A stretch of 64,000 nucleotides of DNA from Combretum micranthum (GCA_024138025.1 JAMXBD010000112.1:1860001-1924000), one strand, 5' to 3'. Positions 1-27,735 are shown, counted from the stretch's first letter. The notes: generated by a model from the sequence alone, not told the origin. Translations and numbers: made by a program.

Positions 1-3000
1 AGCAAACATTCCAATTATTATCTTTTGATTTTAAGCCCTACAATCAACACGGAAATAACTCGGTATCATAAGAACACACTTAGATATATATATATAATAC
101 ATATATATGATGTTAGGTACTTTCCAATATATAAAAATCTATGAGTCTAAGAGTCCATGAGTCAAGTCCTAAATCTACCCATAATCATTTTCGTGTGCAA
201 CTCTACTAGGGATAACGTTACATAAGGATCATTGGAGTGCCACGTTAGTTTCAATGGTACTATCAGTCCACTAACCATAGCCAAGCACATGAAGCACTCA
301 AACTTAATGGTCAGATATTCAATTAGCCAATTTGGGTTCTAACATAATAAGTACAAGCAACAAACAAACTAGTACACGTACTTAGAAAATAGTTCCATTC
401 CTATCCAATATCGACTACTTGGATGATACACAATTAAATTGTTTAGTTCTTTTATTTATCTTACTTAAACTCTCATTATACTCATATCATTCCCAGTTCT
501 CTACTATTATAACTTAAATCCCAAAACCTTTAACTTTTTAGTTTGTGACATAAGAAGATTTTGCGAATATGATCATGTTTATAAGCTAGAATAGAATGAT
601 TTTCAATGTGTTATAACATGTACAAACTAGTATACAAAGGGGCATAGAGTTAGGTATCACTTAGGAGGAGAAAATAGGTCACAAAAAGGTCCACGGGGAT
701 GGGAGAAACACAACTTAATGTATCTCCTCGTGTTCTAGACATAAAATTTTAAGCGCTGAGAGGAACACGACTCGGAACATACTGTCATCTACAAGTCGTG
801 TTCTTCTAGCATTCTTTCTTGTTGAAACGTAGAGAAAAACATGACTGGATACATAAGATCATGTACTAGCCATGCTTTTATGTAAAACACGAATTTTCAT
901 ACTCAAAGAGGTACACGGCTTGAAACACAAAGCTGTGTATAAGCTGTGCACTTTTAGAAGAAGCCTTATTTCGCAATTTTTGTCTTATTCCCATATTCGT
1001 TTAAACCCTTTTAAGGCTACTTCCATCACTCTAACATATCCCTATTCATCTTTTTAACCCCAAAAACCATACTAAAACACATTTCCTTCCTATACTTCAT
1101 TTAACATTCATGATCAAAACAAAATACATAAGAACTATGTTACCTATCGGCTTCCTTTTGAATTTCTTGCAAATTCCCCAACGTCCACTTCACAATAATC
1201 ACTTTCTCCTTGAAAATTGCATTTCATTATCATTCCCTTGTTTAGATTATTCTAAATAATGAAAATAGTTAAGAGAGATGATAACTTATTCTAAAGGTCT
1301 TATTAAATCTCTTTGATATTGGAGGAAGGATATTGAGAGGAAAAGGGATATTATTTTTTTTCCTAAAGGATAAAAGAAAACAGAATGGTAGTTAAGGATC
1401 CCTCAAACTATTTAAATGGTTCTACCAAACAACGTACCATTTAATGGATACCAAAATTACTACACTGCCCTTACTTAAAGTTTAATTATTTACTAAACTG
1501 CCACTCATTTTATTTTACTAATTTTGAAACATATTATTGTTATTATTATTATTACTACTACTACAACATTTTCCTACTACACAATCTACACCCAAGCTAC
1601 TAGAAGTCCCCTTTTGTTGAAAAGAAACTAGAGCTTCATTTTATTAGACTCTCTCTCTCTTAATTACACACACCTTCAACTTTTGATGATTCTATAATTT
1701 GTTCTTCTCCATCTTCATTATTTTATCAACCCATGACTTATCAAGTTTGATTTTTTCTATCTTCTTTCTACTATATAGAATTTTCTTTAATTATAGAAGA
1801 AGATCATATGGATAATCTATAGTCATTATTTATTTAATATATTGCATTTAGTAATGAATATTGTTGCCACCTATTTTAAGTTGATGGTTTTAGAAGGTAC
1901 AACAAGCTAGTTTCTGCCTTTGTAGCGTGAGCATTTGCTTTGTGCATGATCATGTTAAAGAGGCATTTTTCCATTGTAAAACATCACCTTGTATATTATT
2001 GCTCAATTCATTATTTGTTAAATTTGAATATTAAAAACCATTTTTTCCCTCTAAACTCAAGAAAATTTTATTTTAGTTATTCTACATATAGATCAATTGT
2101 AGAGTTCACCACTATCCTTATGTGAAATAAAACTAGTGACTTTTTTGAAACTTCAAGATTGTTTTGTCTCTTTCATTGCATGTATCAAGGAGTAAAAGAA
2201 GAATTTTTAGCTAAACGTATTCAAATTTGATGGATAATAAAATTAAAATAAGTTAATGCAAAATTAATCATGAACATCATCAGCCTACTTTTTAATTCAT
2301 TTTGATATCCAATAGCCTTGAGATGTGCATCTTGTAGCACCAAGATTAATTATTGGAGATTTACCTATATGAAACCAATAAACTTAGATATATTATGAAT
2401 ACCTATATTTATTTTTAGTATTATACCTCTAAGGGTTATATATAAAGAAATTTGTGAATACTACAAATTCAATGAGTTGATTATTACTTTGTTTTATTTT
2501 GAAATTTCCAATATGTTGCTACTTATGAATATTCACTTATAGTACGTTGCATGTTTGTCTAAGAAATAGACAATCAATTGAACATTTCTGCTATATCTTT
2601 TCCTTTTGCAAAGTCTATTCAATTAGCTATATTAGTAAACAACCTAAAAAATGTAGAGATCTTTTTTGCTTTTATCTTAATTTTCAGTAGAACATCTATT
2701 TTTTTATTTTGCTAGTACAATTTTTGTAATATTGCTATAATTATTAGTTGATAATCTAGAAGGTGTAGTTCTTTTGTTTGTTTTGTTTTATGGATCAATA
2801 AATAGTCAACTTAAGATATAAACATAATATAAACAAGTCAAGTCATAGGTTTAAATTTTAATACATGATCAATAAATGTATCAACTCGAGTTACGAATTT
2901 TCATATACAAACCCATGTGGATGAATATAAGAGACCGTAACATGAATTACTTACTCTTTGTAAAAACTGCACTATGATATCTACAGCTAGTTCACTTCGT

Positions 3001-6000
3001 TGAATGAAATAAGGGGGGAATTGAATTCCAATTCAAAGGGAATGTAATAGAGTTGTAATGGCTATTACAATGTTCACTCTATGTAAAAAGTAAAACAAAT
3101 AATTATTGGAGTAAAATGTAAAATATCTATAATGCCTCTTCTATTTATTACAGAGATAAGATAATTGTATAGATGTTACTTTCAAGATAGAGATATTTAT
3201 GATAAAGTTGAAAAATAGACCATTGAATCGTAATTCATGGGTTAGATACATGAATTGTTATTCATTATTTTACGTAATAACAATGCAGTATAAATTATCA
3301 TTTCTTTCAAGTGAGTACCGTAATATCAGCTTTACGTCGAACGAAAAAGGAATGAATAGTTATTCATATCAAGTAAACAAATTACTAGATTTTTTATGAC
3401 AATTTGTGGTATTAATAAATTTTTTTCCTTTGACTTTTCTCATTTAAAATATTATATTTTAAACTTCAATCGTTTAATTCTAATTTGAAAGCCGGTATCG
3501 CATTAGAAAATAATTACGTACTGCAAGCATATACAATAAATCCAAAATACCAAGAAAAGACAAATTATATAAGCCAACTACCCTATTACCCGGTGTTTGG
3601 ATGGATTAGAAGTGAAGCAAATCAAAAGAATGGACGGGAAAAAAAAGAGTAGAGATATTATGTTTGGTAATCAACTATAAAAGTGGAAATCAAAGAAGAT
3701 AAATAATAAAGAGAAATGAGAGAAAGGTTTTTCAATTTTAAAACCATTGTGTTTCTGTCCAGTTCGGAGACAAAGTGATGGATATGAGCGACAATGGGGT
3801 CCAAAGTTGCAAAAGCACCACTAATGCTATTTTTCATTTTATATATTATTTTATTTTAATTAATATTTAAATTTTTCAAAAAGCATCCCAAATGTTAAAC
3901 CTCATAAAATGGAAAGAAGGATAATATAGTCTATTAAATAATTTGTTTTCTTTAATTTCCTTTGTATAATGTAAACCTAACATTAAATATGGAAAATTTC
4001 TCCATTCGTTTCCACTTATTAAATTTTTGTAAAAATTAGGCAAGGTATATGCTTAATTTTTTAGCTTAATCTTAACATAAAATAGTATGTTACAAGAATC
4101 ATTGACTTTGACTGGATTTTCATTATATATATCAAATTTAGTATATTCATCCACAATATATATTAGAAAAAGATATTACCTTATAAGTTTCAACCTATAA
4201 AATACATAGTTAAGGAAATGAAATAATTTTTTATTTAAGATTCATGTGCAAAATAATTACTTAAATAAGATCAAATTAAAAATACTTATATTAAAATTGT
4301 GCCTTATATACGATATATGAAAATAAATATAAATATATTTATATTACGTCTTATAATCATGATATAAGTGAATATCACGATAATAATTTACGATATACAT
4401 TATATGTATACATTATTGAATAGAGAGAAGACAGAAAGGCCAAAAAAGAATAGAGAGGAGAGAGAGGAAAAAAAAGGGAAACACCGGGACGTGACAGACT
4501 GACAGAAAGTGAGTGAGGGAGAAGGTTAGAAGGGAAGAGAGAGGAGATGAAAGATGAAAGGCCAAGAGGGTAGAGGAAAGTAAAAGATTTGATGGAAATA
4601 GGCAAGTACCAATATAGGGAAAAAAAAAAAAAAACTGTAGTTATGCAAAACATTAATATAATGTTTTATTCACTCAATAAAGCAATGGTAGTTAAAAATT
4701 AAATCATCACTAATACCGACAATATACGTATAAAAACTAATATTGTGATTAATATCCATAATTTTGGTATAGGATTTTGGTAATTAATTTCTAATCATTG
4801 TATATTGGTTTTTTTTTTTTTTTAAGTAACCATAGACATGTAATGGATTCTAAGAAAACTTCTATGATTCCTTCTTAAGATTATCTAATCAATCATCTCA
4901 TTATTAAAATAAATATAATAATTAATATGTTAAATATTTTGACAATCACAATATTATCTATTATTATTATTAAGAGAGTACTTAACTATTCCACTCCAAA
5001 TTTTATAAGTTAAATATTTTTTTTTATAACCACTTCTCCATTTGTCCCTTCAATTTCTGCCACCCTATCATAACCAGCCATTTCTCTCTCCCTCACCCTC
5101 TCTCCCATGTTTCAATAACTAACCTACTTATACGTTTTCCACTCTCCTTTATCTCTTTTCCCATTCTCTCTCTTAACTTCATGGAAAAAGGAATCTCCAA
5201 AGCATTGCTTTCATTCCATTAACATGCAAACTCAAAACTTTTAACAGGTAAATATATCTTATTGCTTGATTGATGAAAGTTTTCATTTTTATAACTTTAT
5301 ATGGAGTAAAAAATGATATTAGCTTTTTCCTTTTTTTTTTTGTTTTTAATTTAATATATGAGTGTGACATTGTGCTTCAGTTTTGCAATTGATGAAAAGG
5401 ATTCTATAATGCTTTTCCTTGACTTAGTGATTTTATTTTCAGTTCTCATTTTAATTTTATGTAGCACTTTAATTTTATGGTTTGAAGTACTTAAGCCATG
5501 CTTGCAATTATTCACTCAAGAAAGGTAGTAAGTTTATGTTGTTTTCATCTTCTCTCTCTCTTTATAATTTCAACATCTCTATCTTTACAATTGAAGTTCC
5601 CCATGGGAATATGGTATAAGAAAACATGTTTGTGTCTCATGTTTCTTCTTTTGTTTTGCATCAATATTTAAAATAAACACCATCCATGGATTTTACTACA
5701 TGTGAAATCATAACATTAATACCTATTATAGGTATATTTATCTATAGTAGTATTCTTCATTTTTCTCCCTATTGAAATTTTATGACACGTTTGGCTATCT
5801 TTTATGTCATCTTGATGAAATTCCTTTTTTTTTTTAATTTTTTTTCCATTTCAGCAAATATATGACACGTTATTAGAATTTGGGGACGTGGGAAGGAATT
5901 GAATGATGTTTTGATGAGGAAGAAAATAGTAAATGTCTCCGTTACTTCACATGTACAATCTTGTAGTTACAATTTGTGTCTAATTTTTGTTTTTAGTTTT

Positions 6001-6769
6001 ATGTAAAGTCGTACTTATTGATTTTATTTTTTTTTTTTTTTTTTTTGTTTGAACTGACACTATAGGCATATGCATATAATTTGAAAATTTATATTGTTAA
6101 AGAGTATGGTGAATTTACACAATTTGCTAGTCTCTCATTATTCGTTTTCTGTATCTATATATTAATGGATAATTTATTGCTTAATTTTCTTATGTATAAG
6201 ACTATGTAGATTATGGTGTTTCTTTATCAGTAAAGAGTGATTAACTACTCTCATAAAAATATTATAAGACTCATTCACTATAAATATGTTATAAGACTCA
6301 TGAAAAATGCCACGGGGAGTGCCGTACTTGATGCTTAAATTTTGATAGAAAAATGTCTGATGTTTTAAAGTACTCACATTTTAGTGTTTAAATGGCCAAA
6401 AAGTGAAAAATTATATACTTTGTTTTAAAATATGAAAACATTGAAATGCCAATACTTTAAAAGTATTGACACTTTTTTATCAAAATTTAAAAATCAGGTA
6501 TTAAATTATCAAAAAAATGAAAATATAGGCACTCTCCGTGCCACCATCCCGATTTGTCGAGTCTATTAAATCCATTATAAAAATCTATTACCTCACCCCT
6601 CCTTACCGTCAATGCCTGTTGCTACAGCTAGATTTCTTAGGTACTATTGTCACTTTTTTTTATTCTATTACATAGTTTATCTCCCATTCTTGATATTTTC
6701 ACTTATACTACTTGACGACTATTTAAATTATTCTTGCTATAAGTATGTTATTGATTATTTCATTATCTG
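1..6769. other. AT-rich intergenic DNA, no gene recognised
   Basis: I see no conserved protein-coding exon, RNA gene or complete mobile element here. Short open frames are chance products of AT-rich DNA. Recognisable local textures are a TTA/CTA trinucleotide run near 1535-1565, a purine-rich plus-strand tract at about 4420-4600, a CT-rich stretch at about 5030-5170 that looks like a plant 5' leader, and many T or A runs. Possible MITE remnants near 2990-3390 and 3590-3905 are too weak to annotate. Confidence 0.5.
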
Positions 6770-6792
6770 ATTGTGTATATGCATAAATATTT

Positions 6793-6834
<42 letters not shown>

Positions 6835-7330
6835 AGGATCTATTCACATTCTTCTACTCAAGGCATCGGGAAATCATAATGATATTGTAAATTTTATCTG
6901 CTACTCCATTCTAACATGTAGGTATAGTATTTACTTTCTACTTCTATTTTGTAATTTATCCAGATATACTTACTCTAAATTTACAATATTAATTAATAGG
7001 CTACAATCTCTATTTCGTAGATTGTTTGGGATTCATCGCGAATTCACTTATAATGCTTGACGACTACATGTATATGCTTCAGGGTGGCATTGTTCTTTAT
7101 ATATTATAGTCTCTTAACATCATTCGGATGTTATGTAACAACATGTACTCATATCCATAAATATTTTTGAAAATTTTTTCTTATGTACCATTTGCATTTT
7201 GGTACTCAAGGCATTGTGGGAAATCATAATGATATAGCAAATTGTGTCAGTTAACTTCATCTTGACAAGCAGGATGTAGTATTTACTTCTCTACTTTTAT
7301 TTAGGTACATTTATTTAAATTTAGAATACT
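6770..7330. repeat. Diverged tandem duplication of about 350 bp containing a 37-nt T run
   Basis: Two stretches share the same order of words. One at about 6850-6950 reads CTACTCAAGGCATCGGGAAA, continues with TCATAATGATAT and reaches GTATTTACTTTCTACTT. One at about 7200-7305 reads GTACTCAAGGCATTGTGGGA, then the same TCATAATGATAT and GTATTTACTTCTCTACTT. Both are preceded by a TAAATATTTT word. The first copy carries an uninterrupted 37-nt T run (6796-6832) followed by GCAGG; the second has only short T runs. No coding potential is visible. Confidence 0.55.
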
Positions 7331-7613
7331 AATTAGGGGATTACAGAAACAATTTGGTCCCTCAAATTGCAGCTATATGGTGTTTAGTAATTTGTAGAGA
7401 TAAATATAGTAATCATTTATATTCGATAATTTGTTTTCGAATAAGGCTATCTTCAAATGATACTAATAATTTTTTTGATTTTGATATAAACATTTCCTCC
7501 TTCAATGTCCTAGCCATAATAATATTTAGAAAAGGAAAAAACATATTATAATCATCAATTCAATTTAATCTTCTAATTGCTTTTGTTACATTATGCCCTT
7601 GCAAAGATGTTAT

Positions 7614-10600
7614 TATCACGCCCCAAATGATATCTTAAACGTGGCAACCCGCTACACTTAATATTAAGACTTAAGTATGACAACCTTAGTCATCCCAAAA
7701 GTCTCGATATTGAATGTAAGTCGTACATTAACGATCTTTGAAATAATTCTTTTAAGCAGTTATACATAATAGCAATTAAGATGGTAAATCATAACAATAT
7801 AACCATGGTTCCAAAAATATAGAGTCTTACAAACATTAAGAGGCATTCCCCATAAAAAATAACTAAGTCCAATAGGGTCCATATTCAGAATAAATACATT
7901 TTTGAGTTATACTTGGAAGTCTATATCTACTTCTGACTCTTGACTTCTATCCAAAAGCTCTTGACTTCACAAAGGAATTACCAGGGTAAAATATCCCCTA
8001 GGCTCTAATCAAAGGTATGAGTGCCGCAATAATTATCTAAAAGGGTATAAGCTACGTGTTTAGTGAGAATTATTTCCATAATTAAGCATTGAACAAGTAA
8101 ATCAAAACAAGCTAATGTAAACAATCAAATGATATGCACAAGCACATGAGCATACAATACATATGATTTTCTGGGAATCATATGTTGAATGGATTTACCC
8201 CTCCATTCGGCTTTAGGTGTTCCAGTCCTTATAGACCGATTTTCATAATTATTATTCCATTGTAGTTTTTGTTCAAGCCACTACCTAGTTGCAAAAATAT
8301 GAATAATTTCTTTGTAGTTTTTATTCAAGCCACTACTCAGCTGCAAAAATATAGTTTATTTAGATGTTTATGCACCACAATTTAATTCGAGCGATTCTTC
8401 GCCATAGATCTTTCAGGCACTACGGACCTTATTACTATGCATTTGTCCCACTAAGAGTATAGTAATGAATGTAATGAACTCACCCAATGATATGCATGAA
8501 TCAATTTAATTAAGTACTCATTGCATGATTAAATATTTTATGGGTGATCATAGAATTTGCAGACAATTATTCTTATATTAGATCAAACATTTATTACAAA
8601 CAATTCTCACCTCAATATACTTAATCATATTTTCAACCATATATGTAAAGCACATGCACTTTTCCATTTTATTTTTTCTGAACTCTAACGCCATTAATTT
8701 ACAGGTACAAGTATAGGTGCAAAAATGTAAGAAATAAACTCACTCGGCCATTTGAGTAGAAACTTTTAGTCAAAATAATCTTCGGGTATGGGAACTCGGT
8801 CTCTACATCTCCTATATAAGAGAAATACACAAAATGAGTATTTCTTGAAAGTTATACTTAAACTTGTTAATTATATTTTACTAAGTCCGTCAAAATTCGT
8901 ATAAAGTGAAATTCCAACTTAAAATGATCATAACTTGCTCATTTATTATTTTGGAATTTCACATATTATATATCGTTTTCAATCTACTCGAAAAGATCTA
9001 TCTATTTTTAAGGTTATTTTTGTCATAAAAAGTCTCTTGGGTCGTGAAATAGATCGGTACAAATTCACCAAAAAAATCCCAACCCTTGAAACATAACTTT
9101 TCAAACTTTTCTTTATCCAAAAATCCTTTAGCAAAAATATAGATATTTATATAGTTGAAAAATCATTTGAATAGATATATAGACTCATATTGTATGCAAA
9201 ATTTTAATGGTGTTGTTTCAACGATTTTTTTTTTTTTTTTTCATAAAACATTTGTGTTATGTTGTTGAAAACTTGAATTTTAACAATTTCTTCTTTAAGT
9301 GGTTTGAAAAAACACTGTAAATTCTTGAGTTATTATAAGTGAGTATTTTCTTATAATTTTTTTTCTGATTTTCCTAAGATAATTTAATTTTTCTCAACTT
9401 GTTGTTTTAAGATATCTACAAATTTTACCTCTAGTGATAAAATGAAGTTTCTAAAATTTTCTTAAGTTGTTGATAGTCTCTAATAATTTGAGTTATATTA
9501 CATATATTTAAATGGTTTTGATTGAAAATTATAGATAACTATTTTCCTCTTATATTTTTATTTCCTAACTTCTTTAAAGATAAATTTTAATTTCTAAAAA
9601 TTTGGTCTTTTAAGTTCTCTACCAACCTTTACTTAGAAGGAAACACTTGCAACATTTTTTTAAGTTGTTGATAATATCTATTGTTTTTTAATTTATCATT
9701 TTTTATTCTCTTCTATTCCTTTGAAAATGAGTTTATCATTTCAAAACTTACTTTCTTAGGTTGTTTGGCAAACTTTTATTTCTCTAGGTGGGCCTATAAT
9801 ACTAGTGAGTTGATTTTTATTTTAACTTTGAAAACTATTCTAGTTCTTGGTTTAAATTATAGAGTTGGTAAAAATCATATAATTAAGTTTTTATGAAAGA
9901 TTTGCGTATCAAGGAATTATTAACACTAAGTTTTAATAAACTCCATGTTACTTGTCATAAAAAAAGAGTGTTTATTTCCTTAGTTAATTTCTTTGATGAA
10001 ATCGTTCTTATTGACATCTAAGAAAATCCATAATGAGTTTATCTAAATTTTTTAAAAAAAATTTGTTGAAATAATTTTCTATTTTTTTATGGCAAAATCT
10101 TTATTTAGTGACAAAGTTATATAATAAAAGAGTTTGGTTCCATTTTCCTTTATTAAAGAAAATTCTTTTTTTATTTTTATTGAGACAATATCATTATGAT
10201 AATGCATGCATATAATTATGTAGTATGAAAAAGACGAGAATATCACATAATAATATAGGAAAGATATAAGAAGTAATAATAAGCAAAATAATAAGGTCAG
10301 GTATTGAGAACCTTAGCTTTATCAAGGCATCCTGCGACTAAAAATAGACTAGTCCTAAAAGAAAAAGAAAAAGAAAGGAAAAAGCATAGTAAGAGCAATA
10401 ATAATAATAAGAACATGTTTGTCAGAGTTAGTGAGCATTTAGGCTCTAAAAAATATAGAGATATACATATACTTAATAATATATATACAATATTAGATTA
10501 GGAGCATAATAACAATATTATCAACATAACAACATAACATCATTTTAATAAACAAAATAACATCATGAGAATTCTTGACATGTGCAAGAGCAAAACATGA

Positions 10601-12010
10601 ATATGTTGTTGCTTCCATAACTCACATAAGCTTTAAGAAACAGCACCATAATCATGCTAAGTTACATGACATGAGAAAAAAATAAATGTAGGAAATTTTT
10701 ACCTAAATATGTGTATGTGTTGAAGAAAGAAAGTGATGGTTGTAAGAATATGTTGGTAGTAATATGTAGAAGATGGTTTTTGTGTAAAGGAAAGAAAGTT
10801 GAGAAGAATTGATTGAAGAGGATTTTTGGTAGAGAAAAATTTGTGGAGAGACTTTGGTAGAGTTTTATTATATAAGAGTAGAAGTGTAAAAAAGTGGAGG
10901 AAATGGCGGTGTTTATAGTTGAAGGTGGAGGGAAATTGAGTGTAATTAAATAAAATGAAAAAGAAATAAGTAGATAGAGACGGGGGGTATGGGTAAGGGG
11001 TGGTGCGTTCTAGAGGAGACAGGGGGGAGAAAAATATTTAATTTGTATTTTGTAAAGAAAAGTAGGTTGAATCACATGTCTAATGTTTTTGGAAAAAAAA
11101 TTATACAAATACAAATTGGAGGAAAAAAATTACAAAACCACTATTGCTATATTGCATGTTGAAGACGATACACAAGAATTTACACTAATATCGTATTTCT
11201 AACATGTGATATAGCGACCTACTCGAGCAAACTTATCAAAATAGATGTATCGTATGACTAACATGCAATATAAGTCTAACGTGTATCGCATCATTTAATA
11301 TTTACATGAGTATCACATGTTGATTATGCGACACTAGTGTAATTTAAAAAAAATTATATCGCACTTCCAGGATGCGATACAGCAACACTATTAATATAAT
11401 TTTTTTTTTCACAATTTGGTTTTGTGTAATTTTTTTTAAAAACTATATTATAAATGTAATATTCTCAGAAAAGTAAATAATGTGTAAGATATAATGTGAT
11501 TAAAGATGTATGAGGAAGGTAAAAAGTAAATAAATAGATGTATAGATAGTAAGAAAAAGTAAAGATAAATGAATAGTAATAAATAGTAGAATAGGACAAT
11601 GAATTGTAAACAAAACTAATAATTTACCGATAGTAAAGAAAATATGTGTATAAATGCGATATCTGATATTTTTAGCAACAAAAAAATTATAAAATTGATT
11701 TTTTTGAAATCCTTGTATTATTACGAATCTAATGGTATCATCAGAATATTTTTAAGATCCGATGCACCAGAGCACGGTTTTCGAAAACTGATCCCGTTCA
11801 GATCCAAAGCATACTAAAATTTAGCGAATCTGATATTTTTAAGCTTTCTTATATTATTACGAAGTATTATCCATGATTATCTCAATTTTGTTGTTTAGGG
11901 TTTTAAAATGTGGGACTACCGGATCTAAATTCTAAAGTTTGTCATGGGTCGGTTGACTTTCGGTTGTAGAGTTTGAACTTAAGACTTGGCATAAAATCTA
12001 GGGATTTACT
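7614..12010 (-). mobile_element. Solo giant LTR-like unit A (minus orientation)
   Basis: This is a 4.4-kb non-coding unit of the family that also includes B, C, E and F. Read on the minus strand it starts at the degraded end 5'-AGTAAATCCC (12010) and ends in GGGGCGTGATA (7614), against TGTAAGCCCC and GGGGCGTGACA in unit F. The flanking pentamers GTTAT (7609-7613) and ACTAT (12011-12015) differ only by transitions, so the target-site duplication is decayed. Inside, on the minus strand, are a TATA-like word near 10911-10917, an ATG-free CT-rich leader, a leader donor at 10703/10702 and an exon-like island at 8744-8811. There is no reverse transcriptase or gag. The best reading is an old solo LTR of a gypsy-type retrotransposon with very long LTRs; ends are exact to a few bases. 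Confidence 0.7.
8744..8811 (-). other. Exon-like island in LTR A
   Basis: On the minus strand this 68-nt segment lies between ATATAG|G and ATGGCCGA|GTGAGT. It is the counterpart of islands in B, C, E and F. An extra ATG directly followed by TAG near its start is probably a later mutation, because the same place reads GATCCCG in the other copies. Splicing is inferred, not shown. Confidence 0.4.
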
Positions 12011-12754
12011 ACTATTTTGTATGCAAAATCACCACATGTTGCACTTCTATCATTCCACATCATTTATTATTTTGTTTGTGTTCATTTTTAAATTTGTAAC
12101 CTAAAATTTCATAAACATTGGTAATATATATTGTAATTTAATATCTTAACTATTTAATACATTTAGATACATGTATGATAAGTATGTTAAATTCTTATCA
12201 ATTTTATTGGTCGTTTTATGTTTTTTACATAATTATATTCACACCATCAACACAGTGCATCATATGCTAGTATGAATATAAGCCTTTAGACAACCAAGAA
12301 GATTGATCCCGTTAAAATTAACTATAAAACCATATAATTTTTCCATCAGGCTCTATAAAATAAGTATGATTATCCCATCCTATGTATATTCCTTTCCAAA
12401 AATCCAAAATGGACACCCACTAAAGTCCAACAAGTTCCTGTATTCAACCCTGATACCTACCATATATCTTTATTTTTGTCTTTTTTGTGAGTTGTTTTTA
12501 CTTTCGTTACATTTTATCGTTGTTTTGTGTTTTCATTAGATTAGACTAATTTTTTACGACATTTTTTATTTCCTTCCCAGACACCCTCAGCCCTGGTACG
12601 CACAATCTTAAGCATCACGAACACCTAGTGCCTCAACACAATAGTCTTCCACTGGCAAAAGGATTTAAACCTACCGCATGCTTTAGCTTTAAGGGGGAAA
12701 GGAAGAAAGGCGCAAAGCATGCATCATCGTAATCATGATGAAAACTTGGCAGGG
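12011..12754. other. Intergenic DNA between LTR A and the kinase 3' flank
   Basis: No gene is recognised. The GCATGCTTT near 12678 and AAAGCATGC near 12714 form a short inverted repeat. Nothing else stands out. Confidence 0.4.
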
Positions 12755-12911
12755 TTTTGGCAGATGTTCAGAGAGTGTTTAAAATTTAGCCCACGAAATA
12801 TGGCCATCCCTAGTGCCATGAACGCCATAAAACGTATTGCCCAAGTTTTTGGCAGATGTTCAGAGAAAGTTCCCTCCCCTCTAGTGCCACGAACACGATA
12901 AAACGTATTGC
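12755..12911. repeat. Two-unit imperfect tandem repeat
   Basis: Unit 1 (12755-12846) and unit 2 (12847-12911) both begin TTTTGGCAGATGTTCAGAGA and both contain a version of TAGTGCCA-GAAC followed by ATAAAACGTATTGC. Unit 2 is shorter, with a 27-bp internal deletion. Overlapping open frames on both strands here are short and show no family resemblance. Confidence 0.6.
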
Positions 12912-13059
12912 AATTTCTTGTAAGCTTAACTTCAATGTGCAACAAATATCAAAACTCTGTACTCCCCAAAATTATTTCTCCCAATACAAATTATCTGTCA
13001 CAAGATTCATCTCAAATCTACAAATATTTCATGGAATCAGTCACTCCAATGGAATAATA

Positions 13060-13448
13060 TAATTACCAACACTCATGCACCATCGTCTATATAGAAACAA
13101 GAAAAAGGTGCCTCCAAAATTGTTAGTCCTAGACCTAGTGTACAAGTTCTCCCTGAAATTTCAAGAGTGAAATTTAGCAAGTTAACATTACCCTTTCCCA
13201 TGGTTTTTACAATTATCTTTATGCCTTCAATTCGAAAAATAATATTATTCTTGAACTTCATCCAGGAGAACATAATCTTCATTCTAATTTTGCAATAGCA
13301 GATCTGGGGGTTGCATGCAGGACCAAGAAATGAAACCTTGAGAAGTTAGATATATATCCCTCAGACGACCACATAATGGATGTCTTGTGGCCCCTCGGCA
13401 ATAGCAAACACACCAGTTCTCGTATACACGCCAAGATATAAATAATCC
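13060..13448 (-). other. Probable 3' UTR and 3' flank of the CDKD gene
   Basis: This is the minus-strand sequence directly after the TAG stop at 13451-13449. It has no coding potential. No canonical AATAAA is obvious in the first 150 nt, so the cleavage site cannot be placed from sequence alone. Confidence 0.4.
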
Positions 13449-26981
<13,533 letters not shown>

Positions 26982-27735
26982 TCTCTCTGCCCTCTCCCCC
27001 ACTACAGAACCAAAAAGTACCGAGTTTAGTAGTGATTTTGTTCTTTGATTTAGGGACTATACGCGGTGCTTTCTGATATTTTCTCACTGGACCGAGAAAG
27101 AGGAAGAAGAGAAAAATAAAAGGTAATGGAGATTCAGTAGGATTTTTTTTTTTCACTGGTATCGAAAGGAGAGGAGCGTCTTAACGCATTTTTATTAAAA
27201 GTTTTGAGGATGTTTATTTTATTCCAGTCAATTATGCTATGCGATGCGATGTCCTCAGGGCATGACTGTTAGTGTGGGTAGGGAAATTGGCATTGCTTTT
27301 GATGAAAAAGCGCCTGAGTTAAGGAAATGGTGCATTGAAAAAATGATTTAAAACAAAAATTGTCATTTCACGTTTGATCCGAAACGTACATTTATCTTTT
27401 ACAAGCTTAGACCGTTTAATAAGTGACCTATCAGTTAAAATAATTATAATAAGTAAAATAGTAATTACCTTAGTAATTCGATCACAGGTAAATTGATACA
27501 AGTCATTACATAGTGACAATATCATAAATTTTTTTTTAATTTTTTATAAGATAGTTATTCTCATATACGGTGAGATTGGAGAATAAAGACATTTGTATCC
27601 ATTGAAATACTTTTTTATCTATTCTTTTCAAAATCCAATAATCGATAATAGTCATTCTTTTTTCAGCTGCCTCTTTTTTCCCCAAAATAATCCAACTACA
27701 TTTTCTAACTTTATAATTCAATAGCAAAAAGCATC
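26982..27735 (-). promoter_or_regulatory. CDKD 5' UTR and upstream region
   Basis: About 755 bp separate the ATG from the edge of solo LTR B. The 150-200 nt nearest the ATG are CT-rich on the minus strand (CTTCTTCCTCTTTCTC near 27100), typical of a plant 5' leader. No clear TATA box is visible, which is common for housekeeping genes. TGCGATGCGATG at about 27239-27250 is a small repeat. The transcription start cannot be placed. Confidence 0.45.

Noticed and set aside
2990..3390. TTCACTTCGTTGAATGAAAT and nearby words resemble the ends of the Harbinger-like MITE at 46760
   Set aside because: No convincing second inverted end or target duplication could be aligned by eye.
3590..3905. GGTGTTTGGATGG at the left and GCATCCCAAATGTTAAACC at the right as a possible MITE
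   Set aside because: The ends match poorly and no target duplication is visible.
4375..4653. 92-codon minus-strand open frame rich in Leu, Ser and Phe
   Set aside because: It is the complement of a purine-rich tract; no domain, no splice context, low-complexity composition.
5030..5400. CT-rich stretch with ATGGAAAAAGG, AACAG|GTAAAT and TGCTTCAG|T, resembling a 5' UTR with an intron
   Set aside because: The open frame after the ATG is 11 codons and no downstream coding exon could be recognised on the plus strand, so no gene is claimed.
6773..7060. 95-codon open frame starting before the T run
   Set aside because: It owes its length to poly-Phe from the T run; no similarity to a known family.
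12733..12945. Overlapping open frames on both strands in the tandem repeat
   Set aside because: They overlap each other on opposite strands, lack domains and follow the repeat units.
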